Assembly (NCBI GenBank): GCA_013396655.1
Contig: WBMV01001135.1
Span: 62,001-126,000, forward strand
Source: Campylorhamphus procurvoides
Taxonomy: Eukaryota > Chordata > Aves > Passeriformes > Dendrocolaptidae
Length of the DNA: 64,000 bases
Reading direction: 5' to 3'
The notes under the pieces are model-generated. The model was given only the letters and a program-made list of their open reading frames with translations. It was not told the DNA's origin and ran no database searches. This document shows, in pieces, positions 53,417-64,000 of this stretch; within the stretch, counting starts at the first letter, position 1, and each line of letters starts with the position of its first letter. The position numbers and the translations under genes are program-made.

Positions 53417-53610
53417 TAACAACAACAATGGAGGCCTTCTTATCCATTTCTGGATCGTATTTGTGGTACCACAGGCGAAGGGCCAAGTGCTGTGTGAGGC
53501 TTGTGTGGCTGCAGTTCTAAAGGATTCCATTCAGACAAGTGTCATTAACAGGACTTCGGTGGGAAGTCTCCAGGGCCTGGCGGTCGACATGGACTCTATC
53601 GTGCTAAGTG
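53417..53610 (+). CDS. TMPRSS7: TMPRSS7 coding exon 5
   Basis: Acceptor TTTATTTCAG, donor GTTAGT. Reads NNNNGGLLIHFWIVFVVPQA, then KGQVLCEACVAAVLKDSIQT and SVINRTSVGSLQGLAVDMDS. Completes the SEA fold; contains the N192 sequon. The donor is less common but the protein match and phase fix it. Confidence 0.92.
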
Positions 53611-54492
53611 GTTAGTATTAGCACATACCCACATCCTAGGGAAAACATTAAGCAAATATTTTTACCTTGAAGCAGCAAATTCTATAAGTAAACTAAAATC
53701 TTTATCCTACATTTTTAGCTTCTAGTACTAAATTTATAATATTAAAAAAAAAGAAGTGAGAAGGAAAATAAAGGCCAGATTTGAAGTCAAATTAAGGTAC
53801 AAAGTGTTCTTGTAAGCAGTGACTGTAAAATTTCCTGTATTTGTAGGTGCTTATGTTCATAATCAGAAACTAAGGCTGACACCTTGTAGGCAGCTCTGTC
53901 TGTGACTTTAAAAGTATAAAAATATGAAGGGTTTAGGTTTCCACATGGATCAAACTTTAGCTACTCCATTGAAAATGAGACTCTTGTCACCCCTTTAGTA
54001 AAGATTTAAAACACAGATAATAAACCTGCCCATTCGTTAATCAGGTCTTGTGTCACTCCTGTCAGGGGAACAAATTAACAATGTGTGATTCAAGTATCTG
54101 TTTAATTTAGCTACAAAATGTTTTATGATTTTCAGTTCTATGAGCATAGGATGGAACAACTGTGTCCAAAAGAAAGCTGAGAAGGACTTTGTGGCCAAGG
54201 GAGAGGAAATGACCCCCTGGGTACCTCTGTCTTAGTCCTTTAATTGAATATGACTGCTTCATTGACATGCAGTCTCTTCTTGCCTCAGGCACCAAGGTGT
54301 CTGGGGACATGATACCTCCAAAGCTGCTTGCAGAACTTGCAGAAATGAAGGGGGCTTTGGTAGTCCCCCCCTCACTTAGATACCTGTTTTGCCCTGTGTG
54401 TTTAGTGTTAGGACTGAAGTGTGATGGAATTAAACCCTGAATTCTGGATTTCAGGAGAACAAGAAGACTTACCCAACTCTTTTTCTATGCAG

Positions 54493-54531
54493 CAGGTCTC
54501 CGGTCAGATTATTGGTCAACAACAGGAACAG
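54493..54531 (+). CDS. TMPRSS7: TMPRSS7 micro-exon 6 (39 nt)
   Basis: Acceptor TTTTTCTATGCAG, donor GTAACC. Reads (A)GLRSDYWSTTGT, matching human NAGLRSDYSS. The acceptor is a tandem NAGNAG; the downstream AG would drop the Ala. At 39 nt it is easily missed by gene finders. It preserves phase 1 on both sides. Confidence 0.85.
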
Positions 54532-57500
54532 GTAACCCACCATTTTGGCAGCTTCCTGGCAACAGAGAGGTGGAGAACAAAGTTTCGAGTTCATGACTTA
54601 GACTCAAAGACACTGTTCAGTGTTAATTTTAGCCTTGGTATTTAAATCATGATTTGCTATAGAATGACCAAGAGTCTTGCATGTGAGAGGTATGGAAACT
54701 TTCTACCCTTAATCTGCCTGGTAAATTTTTTAGATGTACCCGGTGGCATGGCAGGAAAATGTTGTTTGCTATTCACTGTGTTGCACAGAGGATTAACTTT
54801 TTCTAAAGTGGACAGTAACAAATTTAATATGTTGAGCAATAGTAATGCTTTTGTCAATTCTTTATCCTCCTTAATTCCCCTTTCTCCAAGGTTAATGGTG
54901 AGTTTTTCTTTTGAGTTAATTTCTTAACCGTAATTAGTGTAAGCAGTTGAGTTTTGCCAGGCTTGTGTGAGACACTACTTTTATACCTGCCTGATTTCAT
55001 TTTGTAAACCCCCCAGCAGGGCTTTTTGCCAGTGTGCAGAAACTTTACAATCAGTTCAAAATTACAGCACATTTAAACTATAACAACCCTATAGGTACCC
55101 AGAAATAGTGTGCCACTAGGCTAAACCATAGTGTACTGACCACCTTTGATAAAGACACTTGATAAAGTCTCTGTTGGGCCAGCAGTTGTCAATCAGCTCA
55201 GTCTGTTCTTGCCATGCTCTTTGACACATACTGACTCTTCACCTTGAGAAGGTGCACTGTTTCAGCTTTTTGAGGGCTTTATACCTATGATTGTATTTTT
55301 ATTTTCTGATACATTGATTTGTTGCACTTCTGTTTGTGATTTTTCACTTCTGTTATCTTCCAATGTTTTAGCTTGCATACTTTTCTAGAATTCAACTACT
55401 ACTTTAGCCAGTGAAACCAAGCCAAGGTCTCCTAGTTGTGTGGTCCACAGGTGGACTTTAAGTCACATGCCCTGGGCCATGGTTTGCAATGTTTAGATTG
55501 CTATCGGCCCATAATTTCTCAAAACTAAACTGCAAAGCATAACAATATTGATGTTTCTCACATCTCATGACATGCATTTTATTTATCCACAAGAATTTTG
55601 CATATTGGTGTTTAGTTGCATAGTGATTTCATTTCTGGGTTCGGTTTCCCACTGCAGAGGAATTAGCACATTCAAAGTTTGTGGTTTAACTTACTCCAAA
55701 GTGCAGTTTCTGAAACAGATGAAATTAAGGAGAAGAGTCAACACAAAACTGATGCTAAGGCTTTTTTAAGACTCATGTGGTATCTTTCACACAAAGGGTG
55801 TCCTGCCATAACCTAGACATCTTTCACAGACTTTCTATAGCCACCCACAGGTGTCAGCTGGTATCTGTGGGAAGAATAGAACTGGTATGCACTGAAATTG
55901 GTGGGAAACAACAACATGGATGGTCACAGTAGTTGAGAAAGTCTCATACTGGTGCAATTTCATTTGTTGGGGTCCTTTAACCATGTCTGCTTAGGGCTAC
56001 AGAATATGGTGAATATAGAAGAGGTGAAAGTGATCATGCAGCAGCACACAAAGAATGTGCATTGCCTGGTTGTAGTTTGAGAGCAATGGAGTTAGTTTTG
56101 GTATGAAGATTCACCTAGTCATTGGTTCAGGCACAGCACTGTAGTGCAGATTTATTGAAGAAACTTGTTGGAGAAGAGACTTTTAGAGATTTAGCTGATG
56201 CAAGTGACTTGCATTGCCATGGTATGTTCAGGGTTTGCTTGGGTAGAGACTTTATATAGCTCTGTTTTCAAGCTAGCATGCTTGCACAAATTGTAGTTCC
56301 AGAACTAGCTCTGAATTTTCTGCACCTACTCCATACCAGAAGAGAGCTCGTCCCATTATTAACTACTTGGTAGAAATAATGGCAGTCACATAATTCTAGA
56401 GATTATGATCAAAGCTGACTTTGTTAAGGGTGATTAAATAAGCACAAGTAACTATCATAAAAAGAATATTATTGGGAAGAGAGGAAGAAAGAACAATGGC
56501 CCAACCAAAGCTTTAAATTGTTATAACCGTAATTCAGTTGAATGGTATGTGACCCTTACCGATTGTTCATAAACATTCATAGTATTAGTTTCAAGACTGT
56601 AAATTAGAAGTGGAAGTCAGACAAAACCTGCCATTTCCTATCTTGATTAGCTGCTCATTAAAAGGCCAACATCTAATTTGAGTCAACAGTTGGTAGGAAA
56701 CATTCACAGTGTTCGAATTGATGTTTCATGATAATAACTATTTCAGAGACTTGTCTTCTTAATAGGCAGAAATTGATGCAAATATTTACTTTGGATCTTA
56801 TTCTCCCTCATTTGCATTTTTCCACCCTCTCACATTTCAAAGAGCTGCGTTCAGAGTTTTAGAAATGATCAAACAAAAAAATCCCTAAGATTTTTGCTTA
56901 CTGTGGGCTGCAATATTGAATTGAAATAAACATCTCAATGTATCTGACTCGGAAGTTACAATTGTTTCAGGCTAATTGGAAAATTGTATGCAAGTGCCCT
57001 AATTTCCTGGTTATCCTTATCTGAAGTATGACAAAACTTTTGACCTTGTTTTATTTAATGTAAGTGTAGGCTAGGTTGCATCATTTGTGTTTTGCAGCCC
57101 TTCCATTTCTAACAGTGATTTCTAATGCTGCAAAAGTTTTCAAGACTTGACAGGACAAAGTCCTGGTCTGAATTAATTCTGACCCTGCTTTGAGCAGGAT
57201 GTTGAACAAGAAAAGTCCTAGAATTTCTTCCAAACTGAGGGAATTGGTGAATCTGAATTTGTTGCTAGCATTTACAGCTCATGTAATGATAAAACCTGAA
57301 AACTCTGACATTTGAATGATAAAAATGCTGGAGTAATACAGTATTTTTGTTTTGCTTTTATTTTATTGATTACAGATATCCTAATGTCTGTATGGGCAAA
57401 CAATTGATTAATGTCTTGAAAGTAGATGAACATTTCCCAGCAAACAATTATTTACGCAATTTATCCCATAGAGACTCTGCAGAACTTTGTTAGCTGCAAA

Positions 57501-57649
57501 TTGTACAAAATGACATGGCTTTTATGCAAATACACTGCAAGGACTGAATTACAGCAGTGTTGCCCATGTTCTATACTTTTATGAATAGACTTTTCCTTGA
57601 CAGCAGACTTGTAACCATGGTGTAAACAGTGAATGGTGCAGAAAGTGAA

Positions 57650-57900
57650 AGATTCCAAGGCAAAGGGGGAATGGTTTTAATATGGAAAAGGCTAGGTTTG
57701 GGTTTAGCATAAGAATTCTTTACTGTGGAGGTGGTAAGGCAACAGGTTGCCCAGAGAGGCTCCAAATGTGCCATTGCTGGAAGTGTCCAAGACTGGAATA
57801 GAAGGGGCTCTGAGCAACCTGATAGAGTGGAAGGTATCCCCCCTCCCTGGCAGGGGATTTGGAACTAGATGATCACTTAGAACCCAAACCACTTCTGCTT
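57650..57900 (+). mobile_element. CR1 retroposon fragment (forward)
   Basis: Contains GGGAATGGTTTTAATATGGA, ATTCTTTACTGTGGAGGTGG, CAACAGGTTGCCCAGAGAGG, GGGGCTCTGAGCAACCTGAT and TTGGAACTAGATGATCACTT, ending near AACCCAAACCACTTCTG. All are CR1 3' blocks in order. It lies in TMPRSS7 intron 6, about 140 bases before exon 7, and lacks the final ATTCTATG units. Confidence 0.9.
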
Positions 57901-58040
57901 ATTACTTGTTTTCTAAGTTAGATATGCTTTCATATGTTGTTTTATTTTAACATATATTTTAGGATTTTTTTTTAATGCCACGTGGATTTAAGCATTTTGG
58001 GGTGAGTGTGTCCAGCACTGAAAATGTGGTATTTTCACAG

Positions 58041-58269
58041 GAAAAAACTGTATGTATGATCTGTATGGTGATCGTTTACATGAGCACTTTCCTCTGGATA
58101 TGCAAGCTGCCTCCGAGGGAACGATCTGCTATTTTAAGCTTATTGCATCTGTGGGCCATCTCATTCGCCTTTCAATAGTGTCCCTCCAGATTGAAGCAGA
58201 TAACTGCATCACTGACTCACTAACCATTTATGACTCTCTGATGCCAATCAAAGACAAGATACTGTACCG
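58041..58269 (+). CDS. TMPRSS7: TMPRSS7 coding exon 7 (CUB1)
   Basis: Acceptor GGTATTTTCACAG, donor GTGAGT. Reads KNCMYDLYGDRLHEHFPLDM, then QAASEGTICYFKLIASVGHL, IRLSIVSLQIEADNCITDSL and TIYDSLMPIKDKILYR. Cysteines 229, 255 and 281 belong to the first CUB domain; EADNC..D.LTIYD is the CUB signature with its acidic positions. Confidence 0.95.
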
Positions 58270-59534
58270 GTGAGTATCAATTTTCATTGAGAATTCATTG
58301 GTAATTTCTTTTTTTTCCCTGAAGACTTGTCATCTGCATTTTTGGTAGTTTGTGTTTTGTTACAATTATTCTGATCTTCATATATTACTCACAAAACACC
58401 TGGCAATTTTAAGTTTCTTATAAATATGGAAAATTTGACATTGCTAATAGAAGAAATGGTAAAATATTCTTCAAATTTTTCTTTATTCTTCAGCTAGAAT
58501 GCATCTACACCCAGCTACACAATTATGAGAACTTTACACATTACTGGGTGGAATTTTATGTTTCTTATTAGGAAACAGATGTTAACTGAAAGTGAATGTG
58601 TCAAAATTTCCTTCCGTAAGCAAACTCTTCTTCTAGATGAAGAATAGTGCTCTTCATATGAAGACTGAAGCTCTAGAACTAAGTCTCATGATTTTTTTAC
58701 TGGCACTCACTACTTCAGTGTTCTTTTAATCTGCTCTATTTGTTTAGAGAGTTATTAAGAGACTTTTTGTTTGAAATTCCTGCTAACTAATTCTATAGGG
58801 CTATATCAGTCCAAAAGGAGAAGACAGCATTTCCATGAAGTAGATGAAGAGCTTAGTATTTTCACCCTGAAATCCTTTCCTGTGGCCTGTCAGTCTGCGT
58901 ATAAGCCTCAAAAACAGAGCATTGGCTTTCCAGTCCTCTTTGAGAGCTGTCCTTTACTAATCTCTCTCACCAATTGAGTTGTCTATGATATAGCAGACAG
59001 TGTTCCCTTACATGTCAGTATCTGTAAAGGAGCGAAGATATCTGCTAAGTAATGCATATAGGCATATGGAAAGTAACTTTTTTTTAATTGACACAAGTTG
59101 TTTGGCTCCGGTTCTTAATTTCTGACTTGAAGAATAACTTTCTTGTCTTTCCCACTCCACAACATGTGGATAAATCTGTTGGGCTAATAAAATTAGTTTT
59201 CTGTTTCTACAACTCTTTCTTTAAAATTGCCTTCATTATTTTTTATTTGGAGTGCAGGCTGAAACTCATTATCTCCTAGAGCAAGCCATTCCATATTAGT
59301 TTTCATGTTTACAATTTCTTTCTTTTTTTTTTGTAAGAAGTGATTTCCAATGTTGGGTTTCAAACTGGCCTTGTAGAAGCTACTTTTGTACTTAAGAACA
59401 CTGAGATGCTACTAGACTTTGAAGTCGGTAATATTGGAACCAGTGGAAAACTTATGCATAGAATGAGAGTAATGTGTTAGGCTTTTTGCTTTTTAGCTGA
59501 TTGCTTATGGATGCACTCTTTTCTTCCCTGTCAG

Positions 59535-59665
59535 AGCTTGTGAACCAGCTGATTCACTGGTGTCACTTGTGTCCACAAATAATCTCATGCTGGTGATGTT
59601 TAAGGCAGCACAAGCAAAGGAGCGCAAGGAATTCCACGGCTATTTTGAGGTCATTACACAAGAAA
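59535..59665 (+). CDS. TMPRSS7: TMPRSS7 coding exon 8 (end of CUB1)
   Basis: Acceptor TTCCCTGTCAG, donor GTAGGT. Reads ACEPADSLVSLVSTNNLMLV, then MFKAAQAKERKEFHGYFEVI and TQE. C304 pairs with C281 in the CUB fold; GYFEVI is the last strand. Confidence 0.95.
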
Positions 59666-60920
59666 GTAGGTTTGTTCTGTGTTTGGAAATGCGTTTATTG
59701 TATTGCTTCTGTCTATGATCCTGAAGAGGTTATCATGTTTCTGACTATAGATAAATAACTCCTGTATTTCATACCCATTTCTCTTTACAAATACATGTCT
59801 CTCTTCTTCATCTCCTCTGCATTACTGAGTGTGTCCCTTCCTCCCGAGTAATTTAACCTGAGCAGACTACCTGCGAACTGAAATATGAAGGTAAAAGGCA
59901 GAAGCCAGCCCTGAATTCACTTGGCGAGCCAGTAGATGGAGCTGTCATTTCAAGTGTAGCACTGTCCCCTCTCCTGGCTTGGGACCCCGGGATCATGTTG
60001 CAGGTAGAAGGAGTTCAGCACTAAAAACTGCTCTCAGAAAAGAAAACTTCAGTAGCCTTGCCTGCATTTGGTATCAGTTCCTGACTCCTCATCAACAAAA
60101 AGGAGTCAGTTATGTTTGTGTGGCAAGCCCATCACTTGCTTTTTATTGCTTTAATCTTTAAGAAGTGGTTAGATCATAAAGACAAATAGTACAAGAAATA
60201 TGCTAGTAGCACAAGGGGGAAAAATCTAACACAATCCAATGCAAGGAAATTCGAGTTGCTAAAAAAGATGCTGCATAGTTTCCATGTTGATGGTATTTAA
60301 GCATTTAAATGCCATCATAAAAACGTGATAAAATCTCCATCTTAAGTAACTTCAAATTCAGGGCTGAGTGGGTTGGGGTTTTTTGGTTTATTTTTGTTTG
60401 GCTTTTGTTCATTGAAATTCAAATCTGAGTTTTCTTTGGTTTCGTTGGTTTCTCTCCATGTGTTTTGTTTTAAATGGATTCTGTAAGTCTATAAAAGGAA
60501 ATTTTGACATCCAGGAGGCTGATTAGTTTAGTATATTGTTCAGAATGTCTCTTCTAACTGGCTGCATTTTAAGATTAAAAATCCTTGTGTACTACTGCAG
60601 TGTGGATGTACTGATATGCATGTTTGCAGAACTGCTTTCAGCAAAATAACTAATATGAAACTTCACAATAGTTTTTCCTGGTCTTGTAGAGCTGAGCAAG
60701 CATCCCTGGACTTATAAATTCCTTATCTTCTGTGTGCATTATTGGAAATGGTATCATTTTATAAGTTGAACCCAAATAAATACAACTCCTAGCCTGCTCT
60801 GTTTTGCAATGAAAGATGAATTTGAATGCTTTAGCCCACTGAGTAGTTTTACTGAAAGTAAATTTTGACAAATTTTGCCTCCTTTTTTTTTTTATCTTCC
60901 CCTTCCCCCCCTCCCCCAAG

Positions 60921-61033
60921 GTTGTGGAAAAGCAATAGTGACAAAAGAGAAAATTGGCTATGAAGGGAGAATCACAAGTCCCTATTACCCAAGCTATTAT
61001 CCTCCCAAATGTCTTTGTGCGTGGAACTTTCAG
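60921..61033 (+). CDS. TMPRSS7: TMPRSS7 coding exon 9 (start of CUB2)
   Basis: The acceptor is preceded by a long C/T tract (CCTTCCCCCCCTCCCCCAAG); donor GTAACA. Reads CGKAIVTKEKIGYEGRITSP, then YYPSYYPPKCLCAWNFQ. G.I.SP.YP.YYPP...C.W is the CUB N-terminal motif. Confidence 0.95.
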
Positions 61034-62640
61034 GTAACATCAATCTCTCTCTCTCAGACACTGTTGTGTGTTGTGGGCATGCAGATCCTAAGCAAAGCCG
61101 AAGCAATTGAGTAGGCAGCAGCCTGCATCCTTACACTGTAGCAGTTTATAGACATGGCACAGCTGAATATCTGGATGCTTAAGTGTTTTGGTTCAGTTTT
61201 TTCTTCTTCTGTGCAGTCATTCTTAAGGAAGGGGATGTAGTTCCTAAGCTGTCCGATTATAAAGGTGAAGAGCTGAGATAAGTTTTGATATTTAGCGTGC
61301 AGAGTTACTTCATATCTAAGACTTGGCTGGTTTTAACTCCCCTCTTTCCACCCTCAGAAATTTGGATGAGACATATGTACAAAAGACTCCTCTAACCAAG
61401 TTATTACTGCCGCTTTTCTGATATCTTCTCATATGCCAAATATATTTAATTTGTCTTCAAGATAGTCTGTCCTGTCAGCACAATCTCACAGGCTTTTTTT
61501 TTAACCTTGTGTCCTTTTTTCTGCATATTTTCAGGTACTTTTCTGAACATAAATTGCTAAAATTTACATCAGTCTAAAAAAGTTTTGTCATGCCTTCTTT
61601 GACATGAGTATTTCTCTCTAAGTGCTCCTAAAACATAATCGTTGACCTAGGGCTTGTCCTTCAATGTTTTCTTCTCTGAGAAATGTGCAATGTATATGAT
61701 GATGTCCACTGTTTATCCATCTTTCTGCTTATTTTACTCATGACTTGTTAAGCTAGTGATTACCCATATTAAATCACATCAAAAGAAATCAAGTCCAGCT
61801 AGCCATGACTTCATGACTTACAGACTCCTCCTTTTCTAGAATGATAAGGTGTTTTGTTTTGTTTTTTGCTAAATTTAAGATCTTCAATTCACTCTGGACT
61901 TCTAAGGGAGAGGTTTCTAGACACCTAACTTGGGCAACTCCCAAGATTTATTGCTCAAACCAGTTTAATTTTGCAGTCATTCAAGAATGAAAATTCCCTC
62001 ATTTGCCAAATTATGTTTTCTGTCAGAGAGAAGGAGAAAAAATTTCATTTCTGGATTTTGCCCTGAATCAGCCCTTGTTTTTAAATGAGCATTGCCTTGT
62101 CTTGCAAAAAGGTTCTCTTACTTTTAATAAAGTAACTTCTAATTAATCATGAAGACTCATGATATTGCTGGGCTTCAAAATGTTTTGTAAAATACTAAAG
62201 AATGCTTGGCTGAACAGGTACTAGCAGAAGACTACAGTATTGTGGTAGAAGTGACATGACACAGTTATTCTGTGCAGTATCTTAGCTCTAAAAGTCCACT
62301 GGGGCTCTGTGTCCCTACACAAGTAAATCTGTATGTATTTGAGAGTTTTGATCTTGATATAAACGCTGCTTTCTTTGGCCAGTGGCATTCTGAAGATGAA
62401 AAGGATATTGGCTAGAGGGGGAGAAAGCCTGCAGCTGTGGTGAGGCTGTGCCAACCCTTGCTTTTACTCAAGGCTGAATAGCTGGCAAGTGTCTTAACTG
62501 CTGGCTGCTAAGCTGGCTCAGATCTCCCAGAGTGTGACATTGCCAAGCTCTGTAATTGCTCAGTTAAGTTTATAGACTTCTGTGTTCTATGCCCACAAAA
62601 TGAAAAAGATTGCTTGCACTGTCTTTCTTGCTCATGACAG

Positions 62641-62747
62641 ACTCCACAGAAGAGTCTTGGTATAGCTCTGAAGTTTTATAACTATACCATCAGCAAGAAG
62701 AATATTAAAGGATGTGAGCGAGGGTGGTGGAAAATTAATGAACACAT
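62641..62747 (+). CDS. TMPRSS7: TMPRSS7 coding exon 10 (CUB2, last in window)
   Basis: Acceptor TGCTCATGACAG, donor GTAAGT. Reads TPQKSLGIALKFYNYTISKK, then NIKGCERGWWKINEH and AT of a split Met codon. The next exon, expected to start with the rest of that codon and a Tyr-Cys-Gly, was not found before 64000. Confidence 0.94.
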
Positions 62748-64000
62748 GTAAGTATTTTGGTACTGTTACATTAATAATCCATGCAGAAGTAAACCTTTCC
62801 ATTGCCACTGCAACTCTCACAGAGAGTTTCCATAGGACAGAGATAACTCATTTGGTTCTCCTAGCATTCTTTCATTTGAGCTGATGATGTAACAGAATCT
62901 TTATTATATATATATATATATATACACACATATATATTTCTATTGAAAAGTACCAAAAATCTGAAAACAAGACCCTTTGGTACTCTTTGGAGAGAGAGAA
63001 ATAGGAAATGTTGGGTGAATCTGGATGTCCTCTGAACCCTAAAATAATTCTGGGTTTCCTGGGGTCATTGAACAAGGTCTGTCACAGACCTTTTAAATGT
63101 AACTTAATTCTATGATTGCACAAGGGGACAGCAAATCTAATTGACTTCTTGGTGAAAGCTGTTGCAATGAGATGGTTGGGAATACAAGAGTAACTGCTTC
63201 CACATTCCAGTAACTGGCTCTTGAAAGAGAAACTGCACAGTGTCTTCCAAGGTACCACTATAATTCTGAAGTGGTTTTTTAATTAAAATATTGCTTCTGT
63301 TTTTTAAAATAAAATACCACTGCTTTCCCACCATATTGTTCACCCATATTGTTCCTTAATTCCTTATTGTTTCCTTAATTTTTAGATCATCTTTCAAATG
63401 GTGGATCATGAGTCAAGGTTAGGTTTAGGACATGGGAAATTTTATTTGTTTTTTTTAAATTTTGTTCAAATGAGAACCTCAGTAAGATTATTCTTGAAAC
63501 TGAGTTTCTCAACTTACTACTGAAACTAAGTAAAGTCAGTCAGGCCTCTGAGTGTAACTGAAAGAATTACAAAGAGGAGAAAAACTTTCTCTATTCTTTG
63601 ATACCATGTTGCAATTACATAGAGAAAATTCAGTTTGAAGCCCCTAAAATTGTGTCTTGTTGTAAGTTTGTTGATGGACTAGACAGGTACTTAAAAACAC
63701 CAGTCAAAACAGACCACGTTTGGTGTTTTTGTGGGGGGGTTTCCTGTTCTTTTTATGACAGAATTGGAAGGATTTGGGATATTTGGGATGGCTGAGATAT
63801 CAAATAAAGGCAAAATCTGGAGGAAAAAATTATAATGGGTCCATATTGTAAGGATCCTCTATCTAAAAGAGAAGTTTTCCAATAAACTTACCACTTATAC
63901 ATCCCACAGAATCAAATATCAGAGTATGACCCTTAGAAGTGCACTCAGGGTTACTTTCAGAAGTACTGCACAAGAACATGTGCTCCTGATTTCTACTGTA
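62748..64000 (+). other. TMPRSS7: TMPRSS7 intron 10 (runs off the window)
   Basis: 1.25 kb of AT-rich sequence with the TA microsatellite near 62.9 kb. No exon matching the continuation of CUB2 was seen. Confidence 0.7.
62902..62938. repeat. (TA)n microsatellite with (CA) insert
   Basis: About 11 TA units, then ACACACA and a further TATATATA. Dinucleotide simple repeat in an intron. Confidence 0.9.

Larger units (their letters stand above)
46887..64000 (+). other. TMPRSS7: TMPRSS7 gene, 5' part (partial)
   Basis: Transmembrane serine protease 7 (matriptase-3), a type II membrane protein of the matriptase group. Ten coding exons in the window join in phase and give 418 complete codons. The order is cytoplasmic tail 1-58, membrane anchor about 59-81 (IILFTLILLILGVATWTLLW), SEA region about 88-205, CUB1 about 229-340 with cysteines 229, 255, 281 and 304, and CUB2 from C347. 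N-glycosylation sequons include N192 (NRT) and N397 (NYT). The remaining CUB2, LDLa repeats and trypsin-like domain are beyond 64000, so catalytic integrity cannot be judged. The extracellular part is close to mammalian TMPRSS7; the cytoplasmic tail is not. Confidence 0.93.

Overview
The window is vertebrate nuclear DNA, and the content points to a bird. Genes are split into short exons with GT-AG introns. CR1 retroposon fragments with the avian 3' end (ATTCTATG repeats) occur in both orientations, and CpG is depleted except at one strong island. I recognise four protein-coding genes, all on the + strand, in the order PHLDB2 (3' end only), ABHD10 (complete CDS), TAGLN3 (complete CDS) and TMPRSS7 (5' part only). 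This is the order known from human chromosome 3q13.2, so the block is conserved synteny. Exons were found by reading protein homology across splice sites and checking that phases join. Family assignments come from remembered family sequences; no search was run.

Layout: 1-4.4 kb holds the last two coding exons of PHLDB2 and its 3' UTR. 5.1-6.04 kb is the CpG island of ABHD10, with exon 1 and a GC-rich minisatellite in intron 1. 5.4-11.5 kb is ABHD10, five coding exons and 280 aa, with an intact Ser-Asp-His triad. 11.5-20 kb is intergenic, with a CR1 fragment and a perfect 24-bp palindrome. 20.06-31.5 kb is TAGLN3, four coding exons and 199 aa, with a CpG-enriched candidate promoter just upstream. 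31.5-46.9 kb is intergenic, with a pentanucleotide microsatellite, a CR1 tail, a probable LTR-type repeat and a 100-bp direct duplication. 46.9-64 kb is the start of TMPRSS7: ten coding exons covering the cytoplasmic tail, membrane anchor, SEA region, CUB1 and part of CUB2. Its LDL-receptor class A repeats and serine protease domain lie past the right edge.

The four genes do not form a pathway: a cortical membrane adaptor, a mitochondrial hydrolase, a neuronal actin-associated protein and a membrane serine protease. I found no new multi-gene system. The points most worth a second look are the 24-bp palindrome, the intron-1 minisatellite, competing splice acceptors in ABHD10 and TMPRSS7, the candidate TAGLN3 promoter, and a small orphan ORF that runs into a poly(A) signal near 45.2 kb.
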